The notes: a model not told the origin generated them from the sequence alone. Counted from the stretch's first letter, positions 28,813 to 38,644 are shown. The stretch: 64,000 nucleotides of DNA from Gardnerella greenwoodii 00703Dmash (GCF_000263635.1 NZ_ADEV01000004.1:62001-126000), one strand, 5' to 3'. Numbers and translations are program-made.

Positions 28813-30168
28813 ATGAGTGTAAGTAAGTCTCGTTTAGGCAAAGGCTTAGGCGCATTGTTCCCAGCTTTGCCTGGCGAAGATGCTCTTGTTGATTCATCTA
28901 TAAAATTGCAAGATAGTGTTTCACATGAAACATCTTCCGAAAATGATTTGCAAAAAAAGAATTCTTTAGAAAAGCAGAACAAAAACACAGAACATGTTTC
29001 ACGTGAAACTGTAAAAAAAGACAGCAATAGCGAAAAAAGTGTTTCACATGAAACAAAAGTCCCTAGCATGATAAATTCTATTTCGCCACACGCAAATATA
29101 GATAGCAATAAAATAAAGAATGTTTCACGTGAAACTGTACCATCATTGCAGGGTAGTGAACAAGGTGAAAAGCATGTTGGAAAGCATGCTCATAAACGTT
29201 CTGCAATGCCATCTCTTGGAGATGTAACTCGCCCAATTGACTTCTTCTTCTCTGACTCAACTTCACCTAATTTCAAGCTAGATAAGCAAAAAAATGCTGA
29301 GTCTAATAATCTTGAAAAAGGCGCAGAAAATCAACAATTAAAGCCAATTAAAGGCGGTTATTTAGATTATTTGAAGCCTCTTGATATTGTTCCTAATGCG
29401 CATCAGCCTAGAACTATTTTTGACGAAGATGAATTGCGTGAGCTTGCATCTTCAATTAAAGAAGTCGGCGTGCTTCAACCTATAGTTGTTAGACCAATTA
29501 AAGACGCTGATAAGAATAATAAAGAAATTGCACATTACGAACTTATTATGGGCGAGCGTCGTTGGAGAGCTTCTCAAATTGCGCAACTTGACACAGTGCC
29601 AGCAATTGTTAGAACCACGGCTGATGAAAATATGTTGCGCGATGCACTTCTTGAAAATCTTCACCGTGTAGCTTTGAATCCTTTGGAAGAGGCTGCCGCT
29701 TATTCTCAAATGATTGACGATTTTGGATTGACACAAATCCAACTTTCTAAATCTGTGTCAAAGTCTCGTCCACAAATTGCCAATACTTTAAGGCTTCTTA
29801 ATTTGCCTGCTAGTGTTCAAAAGCATGTTGCTTCCGGAGTTCTTTCTGCAGGTCATGCTCGCGCATTGCTTGGATTAGAAAAGCCGGAAGATATGGAGGA
29901 GCTTGCTAATCGTATTATTTCTGAAGGATTGTCTGTTAGAAGTACTGAGGAAATTGTTTCATTAAAAACAGAGCATCCTGCTAACGGTGTGACCCGTACG
30001 CGCGCTAGGAGAAATAACTACTGGTCTTCTTCGCCTATTCGTCAGCAGCTTGAGGAGCGTTTTGCTACGAAAGTTGCTATTAAAGGCACGCAGAACCACG
30101 GAAGAATTGAAATAGTGTTCTCATCTCCGGAAGAAATGAAGCGTATTGTTAATCTTCTTTCTCATTAA
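28813..30168 (+). CDS. parB: Chromosome-partitioning protein ParB (Spo0J) with parS sites in its coding sequence
   Basis: A CTP-dependent DNA clamp that loads at parS. The start MSVSKSRLGKGLGALFPALP is the conserved ParA-stimulating N terminus. A Ser/Lys/Glu-rich linker (about 25-175) holds four VS(H/R)ET pentapeptides at residues 36, 62, 77 and 104, each encoded by a parS-like palindrome. The CTPase/N-terminal domain follows (PLDIVPNAHQPR, MGERRWRAS), then the helix-turn-helix LTQIQLSKSVSKSRPQIANTLRLLNLP and the C-terminal dimerisation part. The 451-residue length is due to the linker; typical ParB has 280-330 residues. The stop overlaps trxB, which is convergent, by 20 bases. Confidence 0.95.
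   Translation: MSVSKSRLGKGLGALFPALPGEDALVDSSIKLQDSVSHETSSENDLQKKNSLEKQNKNTEHVSRETVKKDSNSEKSVSHETKVPSMINSISPHANIDSNKIKNVSRETVPSLQGSEQGEKHVGKHAHKRSAMPSLGDVTRPIDFFFSDSTSPNFKLDKQKNAESNNLEKGAENQQLKPIKGGYLDYLKPLDIVPNAHQPRTIFDEDELRELASSIKEVGVLQPIVVRPIKDADKNNKEIAHYELIMGERRWRASQIAQLDTVPAIVRTTADENMLRDALLENLHRVALNPLEEAAAYSQMIDDFGLTQIQLSKSVSKSRPQIANTLRLLNLPASVQKHVASGVLSAGHARALLGLEKPEDMEELANRIISEGLSVRSTEEIVSLKTEHPANGVTRTRARRNNYWSSSPIRQQLEERFATKVAIKGTQNHGRIEIVFSSPEEMKRIVNLLSH
28917..28932. other. parS: parS-like site 1 inside parB
   Basis: TGTTTCACATGAAACA, one central base from consensus, encoding VSHET at residues 36-40 of ParB. Confidence 0.8.
28995..29010. other. parS: parS site 2 inside parB
   Basis: TGTTTCACGTGAAACT with a perfect palindromic core, encoding VSRET at residues 62-66. 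It is 78 bases from the previous site. Confidence 0.87.
29040..29055. other. parS: parS-like site 3 inside parB
   Basis: TGTTTCACATGAAACA, identical to site 1, encoding VSHET at residues 77-81 and 45 bases from site 2. Confidence 0.8.
29121..29136. other. parS: parS site 4 inside parB
   Basis: TGTTTCACGTGAAACT, identical to site 2, encoding VSRET at residues 104-108 and 81 bases from site 3. Confidence 0.87.
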
Positions 30169-31090
30169 GATACGCCTGCGCGTCAAGAGCTGCTCTGCAC
30201 CCCATGCCGGCTGCAGAAATAGCCTGTCGGTACACGCTGTCTACAACATCTCCTGCAGCAAAAACTCCGTCTACGGAGGTTCTAGTTGAAGCGCCGTCAA
30301 CCGCAATGGTTCCGTCTTCATTTAGTCTTAATGCGCCATTAAGGAACTTTGTTGCGGGAGTATGCCCTATTGCAACGAATAATCCTGAAGACTCAATTTC
30401 TTGCGTTTCTCCTGTAACAACATTTCTAAGAGTTAACGATGTTGCTTCCTTGCTGTTGCCGTGCACTTCTTCTACAACACTGTTAAGTATGAAACTAATT
30501 TTTTCGTTCTCTTTTGCGCGATCAACCATAATTTTAGAAGCGCGAAACTCGCTGCGTCTATGAATTAAAGTCACAGAAGATCCAAATCGAGAAAGGAATT
30601 GTGCTTCTTCGAATGCGGAATCCCCGCCGCCAACTACCGTAATTGGTTTGCCGCGGAAGAAGAATCCATCGCAGGTTGCACAATATGAAACTCCTCGCCC
30701 AGAGTATTCCTGTTCACCAGGCACGCCCAATTTGCGCACTGTAGAGCCCGTAGAAACAATAACAGCCTCCGCCTCATAAGTTATACCATCTTCGGTTGTA
30801 ACGCGCTTTACAGGGCTGTTAAAGTCTACAGAAGTAACGTCGCTTAAAATGACTTCAGCACCAAATTTTTCGGCCTGCTTTTGCATTGCATCCATTAAAT
30901 CTGGTCCCAAAATGCCTTCTGGGAATCCTGGATAATTTTCTACCTCTGTAGTATTAACTAATTGGCCGCCAGGGGTTAAAGCTCCAGCTATAACAAGTGG
31001 ATTGTATCCGGCGCGACCCAAATATATTGCAGCAGTATATCCAGCAGGTCCGGATCCAATAATAATAACTTTGTGAATTTTATTTTCCAT
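30149..31090 (-). CDS. trxB: Thioredoxin-disulfide reductase
   Basis: An FAD/NADPH flavoenzyme that reduces thioredoxin. The FAD-binding motif IIGSGPAGYTAAIYLGRAG is at residue 10, the redox pair in YCATCDGFFF near 135, the NADPH motif VVGGGDSAFEEAQFL near 155 and the C-terminal TSVDGVFAAGDVVD. At 313 residues it is of normal low-molecular-weight type. It converges on parB, overlapping its 3' end. No thioredoxin gene adjoins it. Confidence 0.95.
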   Translation of the reverse strand: MENKIHKVIIIGSGPAGYTAAIYLGRAGYNPLVIAGALTPGGQLVNTTEVENYPGFPEGILGPDLMDAMQKQAEKFGAEVILSDVTSVDFNSPVKRVTTEDGITYEAEAVIVSTGSTVRKLGVPGEQEYSGRGVSYCATCDGFFFRGKPITVVGGGDSAFEEAQFLSRFGSSVTLIHRRSEFRASKIMVDRAKENEKISFILNSVVEEVHGNSKEATSLTLRNVVTGETQEIESSGLFVAIGHTPATKFLNGALRLNEDGTIAVDGASTRTSVDGVFAAGDVVDSVYRQAISAAGMGCRAALDAQAYLNEKED

Positions 31091-31165
31091 TCGTTATTTA
31101 TCCTTACTTGTTATTCACAGGGGTTTATTTGGTTAATTATTTATATTTATTTGACTATTGCAAAA

Positions 31166-33397
31166 TTAGTAAAGCTTTACAGAATTAATGTAAAGACTGT
31201 TCTTAGGCATAGTATCCTTTGGAACCCAAAGCATAAAGTCTTGCGATTTTACAATCTTTTTAAGCTTCACATCAGTTGTTCCGCTTTCGTCAAACGTAAA
31301 TTCTGCAAGTTGTGTGCCTTCTCTAGGATCATCTTTTGTATTTGCCAGCAAGAAAGCGTGTCCGCCTGAGGTTCGTATTGAAATAACAAAACGATACACA
31401 GTTTGAGGCTCTGTTAAGTGAATGTAGTAGCCGTATCCAGGTTGTTGGGCAGGGAAGCTAAGGAACTGATAGCGATCTGCCTTATATGCAACAGTGTTCG
31501 TAGGAATTTTAGGTTTTGGAACAGCCTTTACCTGTTTTCTTCCTATGTGCTTCTTTGCCTGCTGCTTTTCTTGTGGCAGCACTCCCTGGCTTCCAAAAGG
31601 CACATTTTCAACGGTTGTACTATCCCATGAACCATTATTGCTAAGACTGTCTTGGCTTTCATGCGTTCCAAATAAACCATGTATTGCTAAAACTAATCCA
31701 ATAATAAGAAGTAAGCATACGGCGCCAATTGCAATAACTTTTGTTGAAAGGCCTAACCATATTTTTGCATTAGCAATGGCATCTGTACCATTTGGATTAT
31801 TCTTATTTTTACTGTGTAAATCAGCAGATTTCTCGCGAGGCTGGAAGCTAGGCGGCAATGAAGGGGAGCTTGTTTTAAGAGCATCTTCGGCCTGATTATT
31901 ATTAATTTCATCCTGCAGTGCTCGCGCAGATTCTTCGCCAGGCGCAATAAACCTACCTCGGGTATCGACTACTGGTACGCGACCAGTAGATTCAGCCTCT
32001 GAAGTTAAGCTTTGCGGTCTTGACATAAGCTCTGTATGCTGAGCATTTTCTGCAAGTAAATGTTCAAAATCAAAGCTAGAAGCAACACCAGTTTCGGTTA
32101 AATCATCTCTTTGACTTTGATTGCGAGAATTATTAGCACGATCAAGAACATTTCGAGAAGTAGCAGATTCAGGAAAATGCTTATATGATGCAGATAAAGT
32201 TGGGAAAATAGCGTCATCAGTATCTAAATCTGTAGGAGCAAGAATACTTGCCATTTCTGCAGCTGCAATATCGTGAAAATCAATGTCAGTATTGGTGTTT
32301 GTATCTTCGTCAAAATCATCATCAATGTTTTTGTTGGCAGAATTAGCATTATTTCGCTTAAGAAGCGAGCCAAGTGTTCTGCCAGCATTTTTAAAACTGC
32401 TACTAATCTTCGCAGCTCCACTATTTGCGGCAGATCCAGAATTGTTGGACGAGTCTTGCAAATTAAGAGAATTAGCATTTTGCTCATTTGCTTGCTGCAT
32501 AAACTGAGCGTCAAACTGTTCTTCACTTTGTGTTAAACCTTCTGGCAAAGGAAGAATTACATCATCTTGTGCACTAAGTAAACGAGCATTACTAATAGAT
32601 GCAACACTTGTTTTATTGCTAAACTCAATATCTTTATTGGAAAGCTTAGAAACAGGCGTGTATGAGCCTAAAAGCGCCATTAACTCAGCAATAGAAGCCA
32701 TAGGAACTATATGATTATTCTCGTTAGCATCTAAGCTTCGTGTGCAAATCATCCTAAATTCTGAAGGAGTATCATTTGCAAGCATAGAAGCGTCAAAATT
32801 CGCTTGTACGCGCGAAGAAGTTCTAGTAAGAAGAGCATAAAGTAAAGAAGCAAGTTGACGAGTAGCAGCGTGTTCTATGCTTTCGCTTGCTGCATTTTCT
32901 TCGCTATTTTGCGATTTAGTTATGTCTTCTAAAAGCGGGCTTACAGCAGTATCTGCAAGTTCAATGCCGTTAGGAGTAATACGTACAGTGTCGCTTGAAA
33001 CAGCATGATGAGTTATGTTATTGGAAAGAAGCTTGCTTAATGCTTGAGCTGTTTCGGCAACAATTGTTCTTATAGCTTCGTAGCTTAATGGGGTTTCTTT
33101 TTTAGCTAAATAATCGCTAATTGTAATACCGCGATCGAGAGCTGTAACAATAAGAGCAATCGAATCATGATGTTGAAGCTGCAAAACCTGAGTGAATTTA
33201 GTGCTGCGAGATAACGCCAAAGTAGAAGCAATCGTATTAACTTCTGGCAAAAAACGAGAATCGCGCACAATAAATAGTTGGCAATCTTGAGTAAGTATGC
33301 GGTCGTTCGCCTGCCATACTTGTAGTCCAGCCTCATTGCGCAAAAGCGATACTAAAACGTATCGGTTTAGTACAATATCTCCGAGCCGAGGTTCCAT
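31166..33397 (-). CDS. Membrane-anchored pseudokinase, partner of MurJ
   Basis: The N-terminal region (about 10-270) has a kinase-like layout starting LGDIVLNRYVLVSLLRN, but key residues are lost: the VAxK position reads CQLFIV, HRD is replaced by HHAVSSD and no DFG is seen (ADTAV). It should be catalytically dead. A long acidic linker (about 270-560) leads to one membrane helix (near 565-590) and a C-terminal extracytoplasmic beta-rich domain (YHIHLTEP-like, ending YINSVKLY). In M. tuberculosis these parts are fused to MurJ in one protein (Rv3910), whose pseudokinase recruits FhaA; here the gene is separate and lies directly downstream of murJ. Function by this synteny is inferred. Confidence 0.82.
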   Translation of the reverse strand: MEPRLGDIVLNRYVLVSLLRNEAGLQVWQANDRILTQDCQLFIVRDSRFLPEVNTIASTLALSRSTKFTQVLQLQHHDSIALIVTALDRGITISDYLAKKETPLSYEAIRTIVAETAQALSKLLSNNITHHAVSSDTVRITPNGIELADTAVSPLLEDITKSQNSEENAASESIEHAATRQLASLLYALLTRTSSRVQANFDASMLANDTPSEFRMICTRSLDANENNHIVPMASIAELMALLGSYTPVSKLSNKDIEFSNKTSVASISNARLLSAQDDVILPLPEGLTQSEEQFDAQFMQQANEQNANSLNLQDSSNNSGSAANSGAAKISSSFKNAGRTLGSLLKRNNANSANKNIDDDFDEDTNTNTDIDFHDIAAAEMASILAPTDLDTDDAIFPTLSASYKHFPESATSRNVLDRANNSRNQSQRDDLTETGVASSFDFEHLLAENAQHTELMSRPQSLTSEAESTGRVPVVDTRGRFIAPGEESARALQDEINNNQAEDALKTSSPSLPPSFQPREKSADLHSKNKNNPNGTDAIANAKIWLGLSTKVIAIGAVCLLLIIGLVLAIHGLFGTHESQDSLSNNGSWDSTTVENVPFGSQGVLPQEKQQAKKHIGRKQVKAVPKPKIPTNTVAYKADRYQFLSFPAQQPGYGYYIHLTEPQTVYRFVISIRTSGGHAFLLANTKDDPREGTQLAEFTFDESGTTDVKLKKIVKSQDFMLWVPKDTMPKNSLYINSVKLY

Positions 33398-33568
33398 TTG
33401 CTACTCATCTTCCTACGCGTGCGCAATAAACAATGACAACATTTTTTTAACTACAATCTAATTGTACTTATGAAATGACAACTTATGTACAGTAATTTTG
33501 TCGATATTGTAATAATTTCTAAAACAACTAAAGAATTACATAATAAAGTTTGATTGTAAATAGAAATA

Positions 33569-35362
33569 TTACAAATTATGCTTGTCTGTTTTCTTATTTG
33601 GCAGCTTACCGGATCGAACTACTCGTGCAGTACGATTAGCTTGCTTTTTCTCAGATTGTTTGCGAGCAGTGTCTTCAAAAATCTTTGCAAGAGGAATAAG
33701 CACAGGAATTTTCTTAGAAAGTTTGCTAATTATTGGTGAAGATAAATCAATAAGTTCGCTAGTTTTCAAAAGAAGAAGTACCGCAAGATAAATAATCGCA
33801 ATAATAATTGTTGTAATTGCGCAAACAAGTAAAGCGTTAAGCCACCTCAACACTCCGTGCAAATGTGGAGAATTAATAGTAAAAACTTGTAAAAGAGGTT
33901 CTCGTACAACAAGACCTATAAAAATAGAAATTAGTGCAGACGCAACAATTTTTACATGCGTGGTTATAAGTCTTTTTTCGTCTAAATCCTTGTTAAAACG
34001 ATTTCGCAGCATGTGAACAAGAGATGGGAAAGTTAGGAAGTAACTTATTGAAACACAAGCTCCTAAAGCTGTTACCCAGCATGTAGGAGGCAGCAAATTA
34101 ACACAAGATACAAACGCAATAATCTCAGTAAAAAGCTGAGCAAAAGCAAAAATAAACGGGCTTTTGCCATCTTCAAACGCAAAGAACGTGCGTTGAATAA
34201 TCAAGTAGCTACTTGTAAGTGGTAATCCAAATGCAAGCATTGTAAGAGGAGCAGCCATAAGATTAGCTTCTTGCAAACTTATAGACGGAATCAAAGCTAA
34301 CGAAATAGGCGTTGGTATAACAATAAAAATAACCGTAAAGAAGCACATTATTAAACTTACGTGCCTAAGCGCTTCGCTTAAATCTTTGCGTGCGTCATTT
34401 AAATCATGATTTGCAATAGCCAGCGAAATTTTAGGGAAAATAGCTGTTGCTACAGATACTGCAACTAGTGAATAAGGGAGCAAAAACATTGTGTAAGCAT
34501 TTTGGTAGGTGGCATTACCAGCTACCTCAAACTGGTCTAATCCTAAACGCTGTTCTGCAACAAATGGGACGCTTGTTGTTATATGCGTAGTAATCATAAC
34601 AACTATTTGCGTAACAACAACAATGCCCATGCTCCACGCTGCAACAGGGCCCATTGAGCGTAAGCCAATATCTCGTATACCAAAACTTGGTCGGTAGTGT
34701 ATTCCGCTTTTCATTAGCGGCCAGAATAGAACTAAAGCTTGAGCGGCAACGCCAAGAGTCCAAAAACCTGCTGTAAGAAGAAGAGTATTTCCGTTCCAGA
34801 AACTCAGAGGCTCTCTATTAGCTTTTCCAAAAATAAAAATGAAGACGCCAAAACCTAGGCAACTAATAATATTCGCAGCTACAGAACTCCACGCATACAT
34901 TGCAAAACGGCCCTTAGCGGCAAGAACTTGCCCTAATACGGTGTATAAGCCGTAGAAGAAGATTTGTGGCATGCACCATAGCGTAAAAGCACAAGTAAGC
35001 GTTTGCATTTCCTGGCTTCCGCCCGCGTAAAGCATTGTGAGTACAGGCGTTGCTGCAGCCATAAGAATTGTAACTGCAAGAAGTAAACCAATAGCAAAAG
35101 TAATAAGCTTATTTAAGCGCTCTTCTGCATTCTTCTTTTCGAGCGTGCGAACAATTTGCGGAACAAGCACGGCGTTAAAAATTCCACCTGAAACAAGAGT
35201 GTAAATAAGCTGAGGAATCATAGATCCAGCTTGATACGCGTTTGCAGCAAGTCCCGTGGTTCCAAGTGCTGCAGCTAGCAGAATAGTACGTATTTGCCCT
35301 GTAATTCTAGATGCGGCTGTTCCGCTAGCCATAATAACGGAATTTCTACCTACTGAGCTCAT
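33569..35362 (-). CDS. murJ: Lipid II flippase MurJ (MviN)
   Basis: A MOP-superfamily membrane protein with about 14 helices that moves lipid II across the membrane. The start SVGRNSVIMASGTAASRITGQ is typical, as are LVSGGIFNAVLVPQIVR and LLPYSLVAVSVATAIFPKIS. The 597 residues end in a basic cytoplasmic tail rich in Lys and Arg. Its start overlaps the stop of the DUF6049 gene, and the pseudokinase gene follows after 171 bases. Confidence 0.93.
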   Translation of the reverse strand: MSSVGRNSVIMASGTAASRITGQIRTILLAAALGTTGLAANAYQAGSMIPQLIYTLVSGGIFNAVLVPQIVRTLEKKNAEERLNKLITFAIGLLLAVTILMAAATPVLTMLYAGGSQEMQTLTCAFTLWCMPQIFFYGLYTVLGQVLAAKGRFAMYAWSSVAANIISCLGFGVFIFIFGKANREPLSFWNGNTLLLTAGFWTLGVAAQALVLFWPLMKSGIHYRPSFGIRDIGLRSMGPVAAWSMGIVVVTQIVVMITTHITTSVPFVAEQRLGLDQFEVAGNATYQNAYTMFLLPYSLVAVSVATAIFPKISLAIANHDLNDARKDLSEALRHVSLIMCFFTVIFIVIPTPISLALIPSISLQEANLMAAPLTMLAFGLPLTSSYLIIQRTFFAFEDGKSPFIFAFAQLFTEIIAFVSCVNLLPPTCWVTALGACVSISYFLTFPSLVHMLRNRFNKDLDEKRLITTHVKIVASALISIFIGLVVREPLLQVFTINSPHLHGVLRWLNALLVCAITTIIIAIIYLAVLLLLKTSELIDLSSPIISKLSKKIPVLIPLAKIFEDTARKQSEKKQANRTARVVRSGKLPNKKTDKHNL

Positions 35363-37800
35363 TCGTCTGAATCCTTCTTACGGTTAAATTGCCTCCAAAG
35401 TCCAAGAAGACCAAGCATGAAAGCAAATATTATAATAATCGTACCGCTTTTATCACTAATTTGCAGAGTACTCGTAATAAGCGTGTGTTCAGTGGCGGAA
35501 AATGCTTGATGCTGATCATCTTCCAAAACGAAAGTAGCTTTAGTGTGAAGAGAAGTCGTAATTCTCAAAGGTAAAGTAACTTGCACTTCGCTATTTGCTG
35601 GAACTTTTACTAAAGTCTTTCTGCGAGTAACAATTTCCATAACGTGCGTATCTGCAGATAAATACACTTTTACTGGATAAGCGTAAGTATTGCTGATAGT
35701 AATCGGTATGCTTGCCGTTTCACTAACTGCAGTAATATCTTTTGGAGGGATTATATGAATCCCAGAAAGTAGCTTATTTACAAAGTATTTCGCTGTGCTA
35801 TTTTCGTTATAAGCTGTTTTTTGTTGTTTACGATTTGCGGATTTTTTTGTTTTAAGCGGAAGACTGCTTGTTTTATTTGTTAATTCTTGCAACGCAATAT
35901 CGTCGTATAAGCGTAATAAATACAATCCCCAATCTTTAGCGCTAATCTTATTTTTTGCTTTAGCAGCCTGTTTAGCTAGAGCTTGAGCGTCGCCTTCAGT
36001 ATTGCGTAATTTCGTATCCTGCTTGTAATTAAGAATATTTTTAACAAAACGCGAAACTTTTTGCCTGTAGATAATAAGATTCTTTAATTCTAATCGTCTT
36101 TCTTTGGCTGAAGCTACACTAATTGCGCTACTGTGAGGCATTGAGTGCATAAGATTATTATTTTTCCAGGAAGGCAGCTTTTCCTGCTTAATTTTTGCCA
36201 TTGTATTTAAGTCGCTTAGTTGCAGCCAAGGCGATTGTTCCAATGCGCTCATAACGCCATCAATATTTTTTACATCTGTTTTGTTAGAAAAAGTAATAAG
36301 AATATTGCGGTCTACGTAAGGTTGTTCCATTTGGTAGAACGCGCTTTGTGCAACTAAACGATTTATTCGACCGGCTTGAGTGCGCTCGCTAAGAGCTGTA
36401 GAGTTTGTTGCCTTGCCGTTTGCCAGCATTGTTAGCACAGATTGAGCAGATAATACGCGTACGTTTCCTGCTGGAGTTTCAACATCGTATATGCCGTTGC
36501 TAATAGCAAATTGTGAAGCTGTAGAATCAAATTCATCTGTGGAAATAACAGTGTTATAACCGTTGCGTTTTGCAAGCTCAAGCGCTGAAAGTGTCCATTT
36601 TCCTCGAGTCTGCCAAGCGTATGTATTTTGTGATCCGTTGTCAACCTTCGCAATCTGCTTCGTTTCATGAGGATGATCGTAGGAGCTAGAAGTTTCAGCT
36701 ATTTGTGAAGATTGTGGAATTTTTGAATTTTGTGGAATTCTTGAATTTTTAGCAGACCATGTGCTTTCATTAATGCCAGCAGAACGATACATTTTGCGAT
36801 TGTGATCATCTGCATAAGCGCTAATATCAAAACCTGATTTTTGCATAAAAGCGTTAGGAACAAATAATAATCGAGCTGCTTGAAGCGTATTTATATCGGC
36901 AATAGTCTGTAATTTGTTATGCTTGCTAACTAAATCTGCCTGCTCAAGCACATAGTGCGTATCTTGCTTGTTTGCTTGCAAATTCGATACAACTCTACTA
37001 TTTGTGCTTGTGAAATTATCTTTTAAAACATGTTGCTTATTTGCAAGAATTGGCATAACTGCCGTAAGTTTTATTGCTGGAGATTCAGGCACATTAAAGC
37101 CTGCGTTCGATCTTGTTAAGAAGGAACGAATAGATTTATATCGTGAAGAATCCTTAGAAAAATACGTGATTTTTAAAGGTTTTGGACCCCAATGCCAAAT
37201 AGATTTAAGTTCTTGAGAGTCTGATGGTATATCAAAGTGGAATGTTGAAGTTTTTCCTGCTGCAATCTCGCCAATTTTTATTGAGCCAAGTATTTGCGGA
37301 GTTGGTATAAGAGATTCTCCTTGAGCCCAATTTTGCAAATCTGTTCGTGAAACAAAAGTGTAGTTGGAATTAATAGAAAGTTGCAAAAGGCCTTCCGGAA
37401 GTGCTTCTGTTGTAGCTTTAACTGTTGCAGTAAGATGGTAGCCGCTTTTATCGGTCACAACCGGCGTAGATTGAAGAATATTAAGATCGATTCCCTTTAT
37501 GTGAGGATTTTCGTAATCGTTCTCTTTTTTCTTAGTGTTTTTACCGGGTTCATCTTCTAAAGTCGTATTAGACGTAACCGCGTTTGCCGTATTCAACAAT
37601 CCCACATATTTTGCGCATTGCATATTAGTTATTGCAAGAATAATGGCAAGAGACGTAATAAAAATAATAGTAAAATGCAAAACTTTTAAGCACAAAGCTC
37701 GCGCGGATTGCAGTAAATTACGCATGTAAAAACATGTTTTGTGACATGTTAAATTGTGCGCTTCGTGCGCTATATGGTTCTTACGCGTGAGATTCGTCAC
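35359..37800 (-). CDS. DUF6049 family membrane protein (Rv3909-like)
   Basis: A large, mostly extracytoplasmic protein with an N-terminal membrane helix (about residues 35-60) and one near the C terminus (about 785-805), followed by a short RKKDSDE tail. The central 700 residues contain repeated beta-rich segments and no catalytic motif that I recognise. Position between a NUDIX gene and murJ matches Rv3909 of mycobacteria, whose function is unknown. The start preferred is the GTG at 37800 (TNLTRKNHIA) with AGGCGG upstream; this overlaps the NUDIX stop by 20 bases. A longer ATG start at 37854 is possible. Confidence 0.78.
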   Translation of the reverse strand: MTNLTRKNHIAHEAHNLTCHKTCFYMRNLLQSARALCLKVLHFTIIFITSLAIILAITNMQCAKYVGLLNTANAVTSNTTLEDEPGKNTKKKENDYENPHIKGIDLNILQSTPVVTDKSGYHLTATVKATTEALPEGLLQLSINSNYTFVSRTDLQNWAQGESLIPTPQILGSIKIGEIAAGKTSTFHFDIPSDSQELKSIWHWGPKPLKITYFSKDSSRYKSIRSFLTRSNAGFNVPESPAIKLTAVMPILANKQHVLKDNFTSTNSRVVSNLQANKQDTHYVLEQADLVSKHNKLQTIADINTLQAARLLFVPNAFMQKSGFDISAYADDHNRKMYRSAGINESTWSAKNSRIPQNSKIPQSSQIAETSSSYDHPHETKQIAKVDNGSQNTYAWQTRGKWTLSALELAKRNGYNTVISTDEFDSTASQFAISNGIYDVETPAGNVRVLSAQSVLTMLANGKATNSTALSERTQAGRINRLVAQSAFYQMEQPYVDRNILITFSNKTDVKNIDGVMSALEQSPWLQLSDLNTMAKIKQEKLPSWKNNNLMHSMPHSSAISVASAKERRLELKNLIIYRQKVSRFVKNILNYKQDTKLRNTEGDAQALAKQAAKAKNKISAKDWGLYLLRLYDDIALQELTNKTSSLPLKTKKSANRKQQKTAYNENSTAKYFVNKLLSGIHIIPPKDITAVSETASIPITISNTYAYPVKVYLSADTHVMEIVTRRKTLVKVPANSEVQVTLPLRITTSLHTKATFVLEDDQHQAFSATEHTLITSTLQISDKSGTIIIIFAFMLGLLGLWRQFNRKKDSDE

Positions 37801-38557
37801 TGTGAGACCGCCTGTTTGCTTTTTTTGCGTAAAGCCATGCAACTTTACGTTCATTTGGATAACTTAAAATCGCGCTCAGTTCTTTGAAATTTACCCATAT
37901 TGCATCTTCTGCTTCATGATCTGGATCTCCCAATACAGAAAGATCGCCGCCTACGTAGCGTAACGCAAAATGATGAACTAATTTATGAACTCGATGAGTT
38001 GTTCCTGTAAACCAATAGTCTATTGTGGCAATTGAATCAACCACTTCGCCTATAATTCCAGTTTCTTCATGAATTTCACGAACAGCAGTTTCTTGAGGTG
38101 TTTCACCCTTCTCAATATGGCCTTTTGGTAGACACCATTCAAGGTGTCCGCTTCTGGAATGTCGAGCAATAATTGCGACACGCCCGAGTGTGTCAAATAC
38201 GAGTCCACCTGCGGAATATTCACGAATAATTGGCAAATCTTGAGCGTATAAAGAGGCAAAAGTAGCAGGCGTATCTGCTAGTCTACGCTGTGGCATAATA
38301 GCCGGAGATGCTCCAGGGATTATTGAAGTTTTTTGAAGAATATCCTCATCTTCAACCACTTCTTGAGACTCTTGCTCAAGCTCTGAAAAGATTGGAATAT
38401 CAACGAAAATCTGAGATTTTTCTTCGTTTGATTCTAAAGATTTTTTACTATGAATTTTAGATAAATCAAGAGGCGTTATTGAAGGCGCAGACTGATTTTG
38501 GGCATGATTATCCGCAAGCTTGGCGAGCATACGTCGTAAATCTGCAGGAGTAACCAT
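37781..38557 (-). CDS. NUDIX hydrolase (MutT4-like)
   Basis: Hydrolyses a nucleoside-diphosphate-linked substrate. The complete NUDIX box is GHIEKGETPQETAVREIHEETGI near residues 165-190. The N-terminal 110 residues are polar and probably flexible, so the enzyme domain occupies the C-terminal half. The start is the ATG at 38557 with AAGGTGGAG upstream. The mycobacterial counterpart Rv3908 is in the same position. The gene is divergent from the CCA-adding enzyme gene; the two starts are under 100 bases apart. Confidence 0.85.
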   Translation of the reverse strand: MVTPADLRRMLAKLADNHAQNQSAPSITPLDLSKIHSKKSLESNEEKSQIFVDIPIFSELEQESQEVVEDEDILQKTSIIPGASPAIMPQRRLADTPATFASLYAQDLPIIREYSAGGLVFDTLGRVAIIARHSRSGHLEWCLPKGHIEKGETPQETAVREIHEETGIIGEVVDSIATIDYWFTGTTHRVHKLVHHFALRYVGGDLSVLGDPDHEAEDAIWVNFKELSAILSYPNERKVAWLYAKKANRRSHSDESHA

Positions 38558-38644
38558 ACACTCCACCTTACTCAATCCGCTGTGCATTGGGGTAACTGTA
38601 TGCTGGAATATAGATTAATTTTTGCTGAAAGGGTGTCGGTAAGG

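Noticed and set aside
28813..30168. Possibility that the parS-like repeats in parB are a CRISPR array or a simple tandem repeat
   Set aside because: Only the 16-base palindromes are conserved, spacings differ (78, 45, 81), and intervening sequence is unrelated coding DNA; the fit to parS is exact.
31105..31120. Isolated TTATTCACA DnaA-like box upstream of trxB
   Set aside because: A single relaxed match is expected by chance in AT-rich DNA; no cluster around it.
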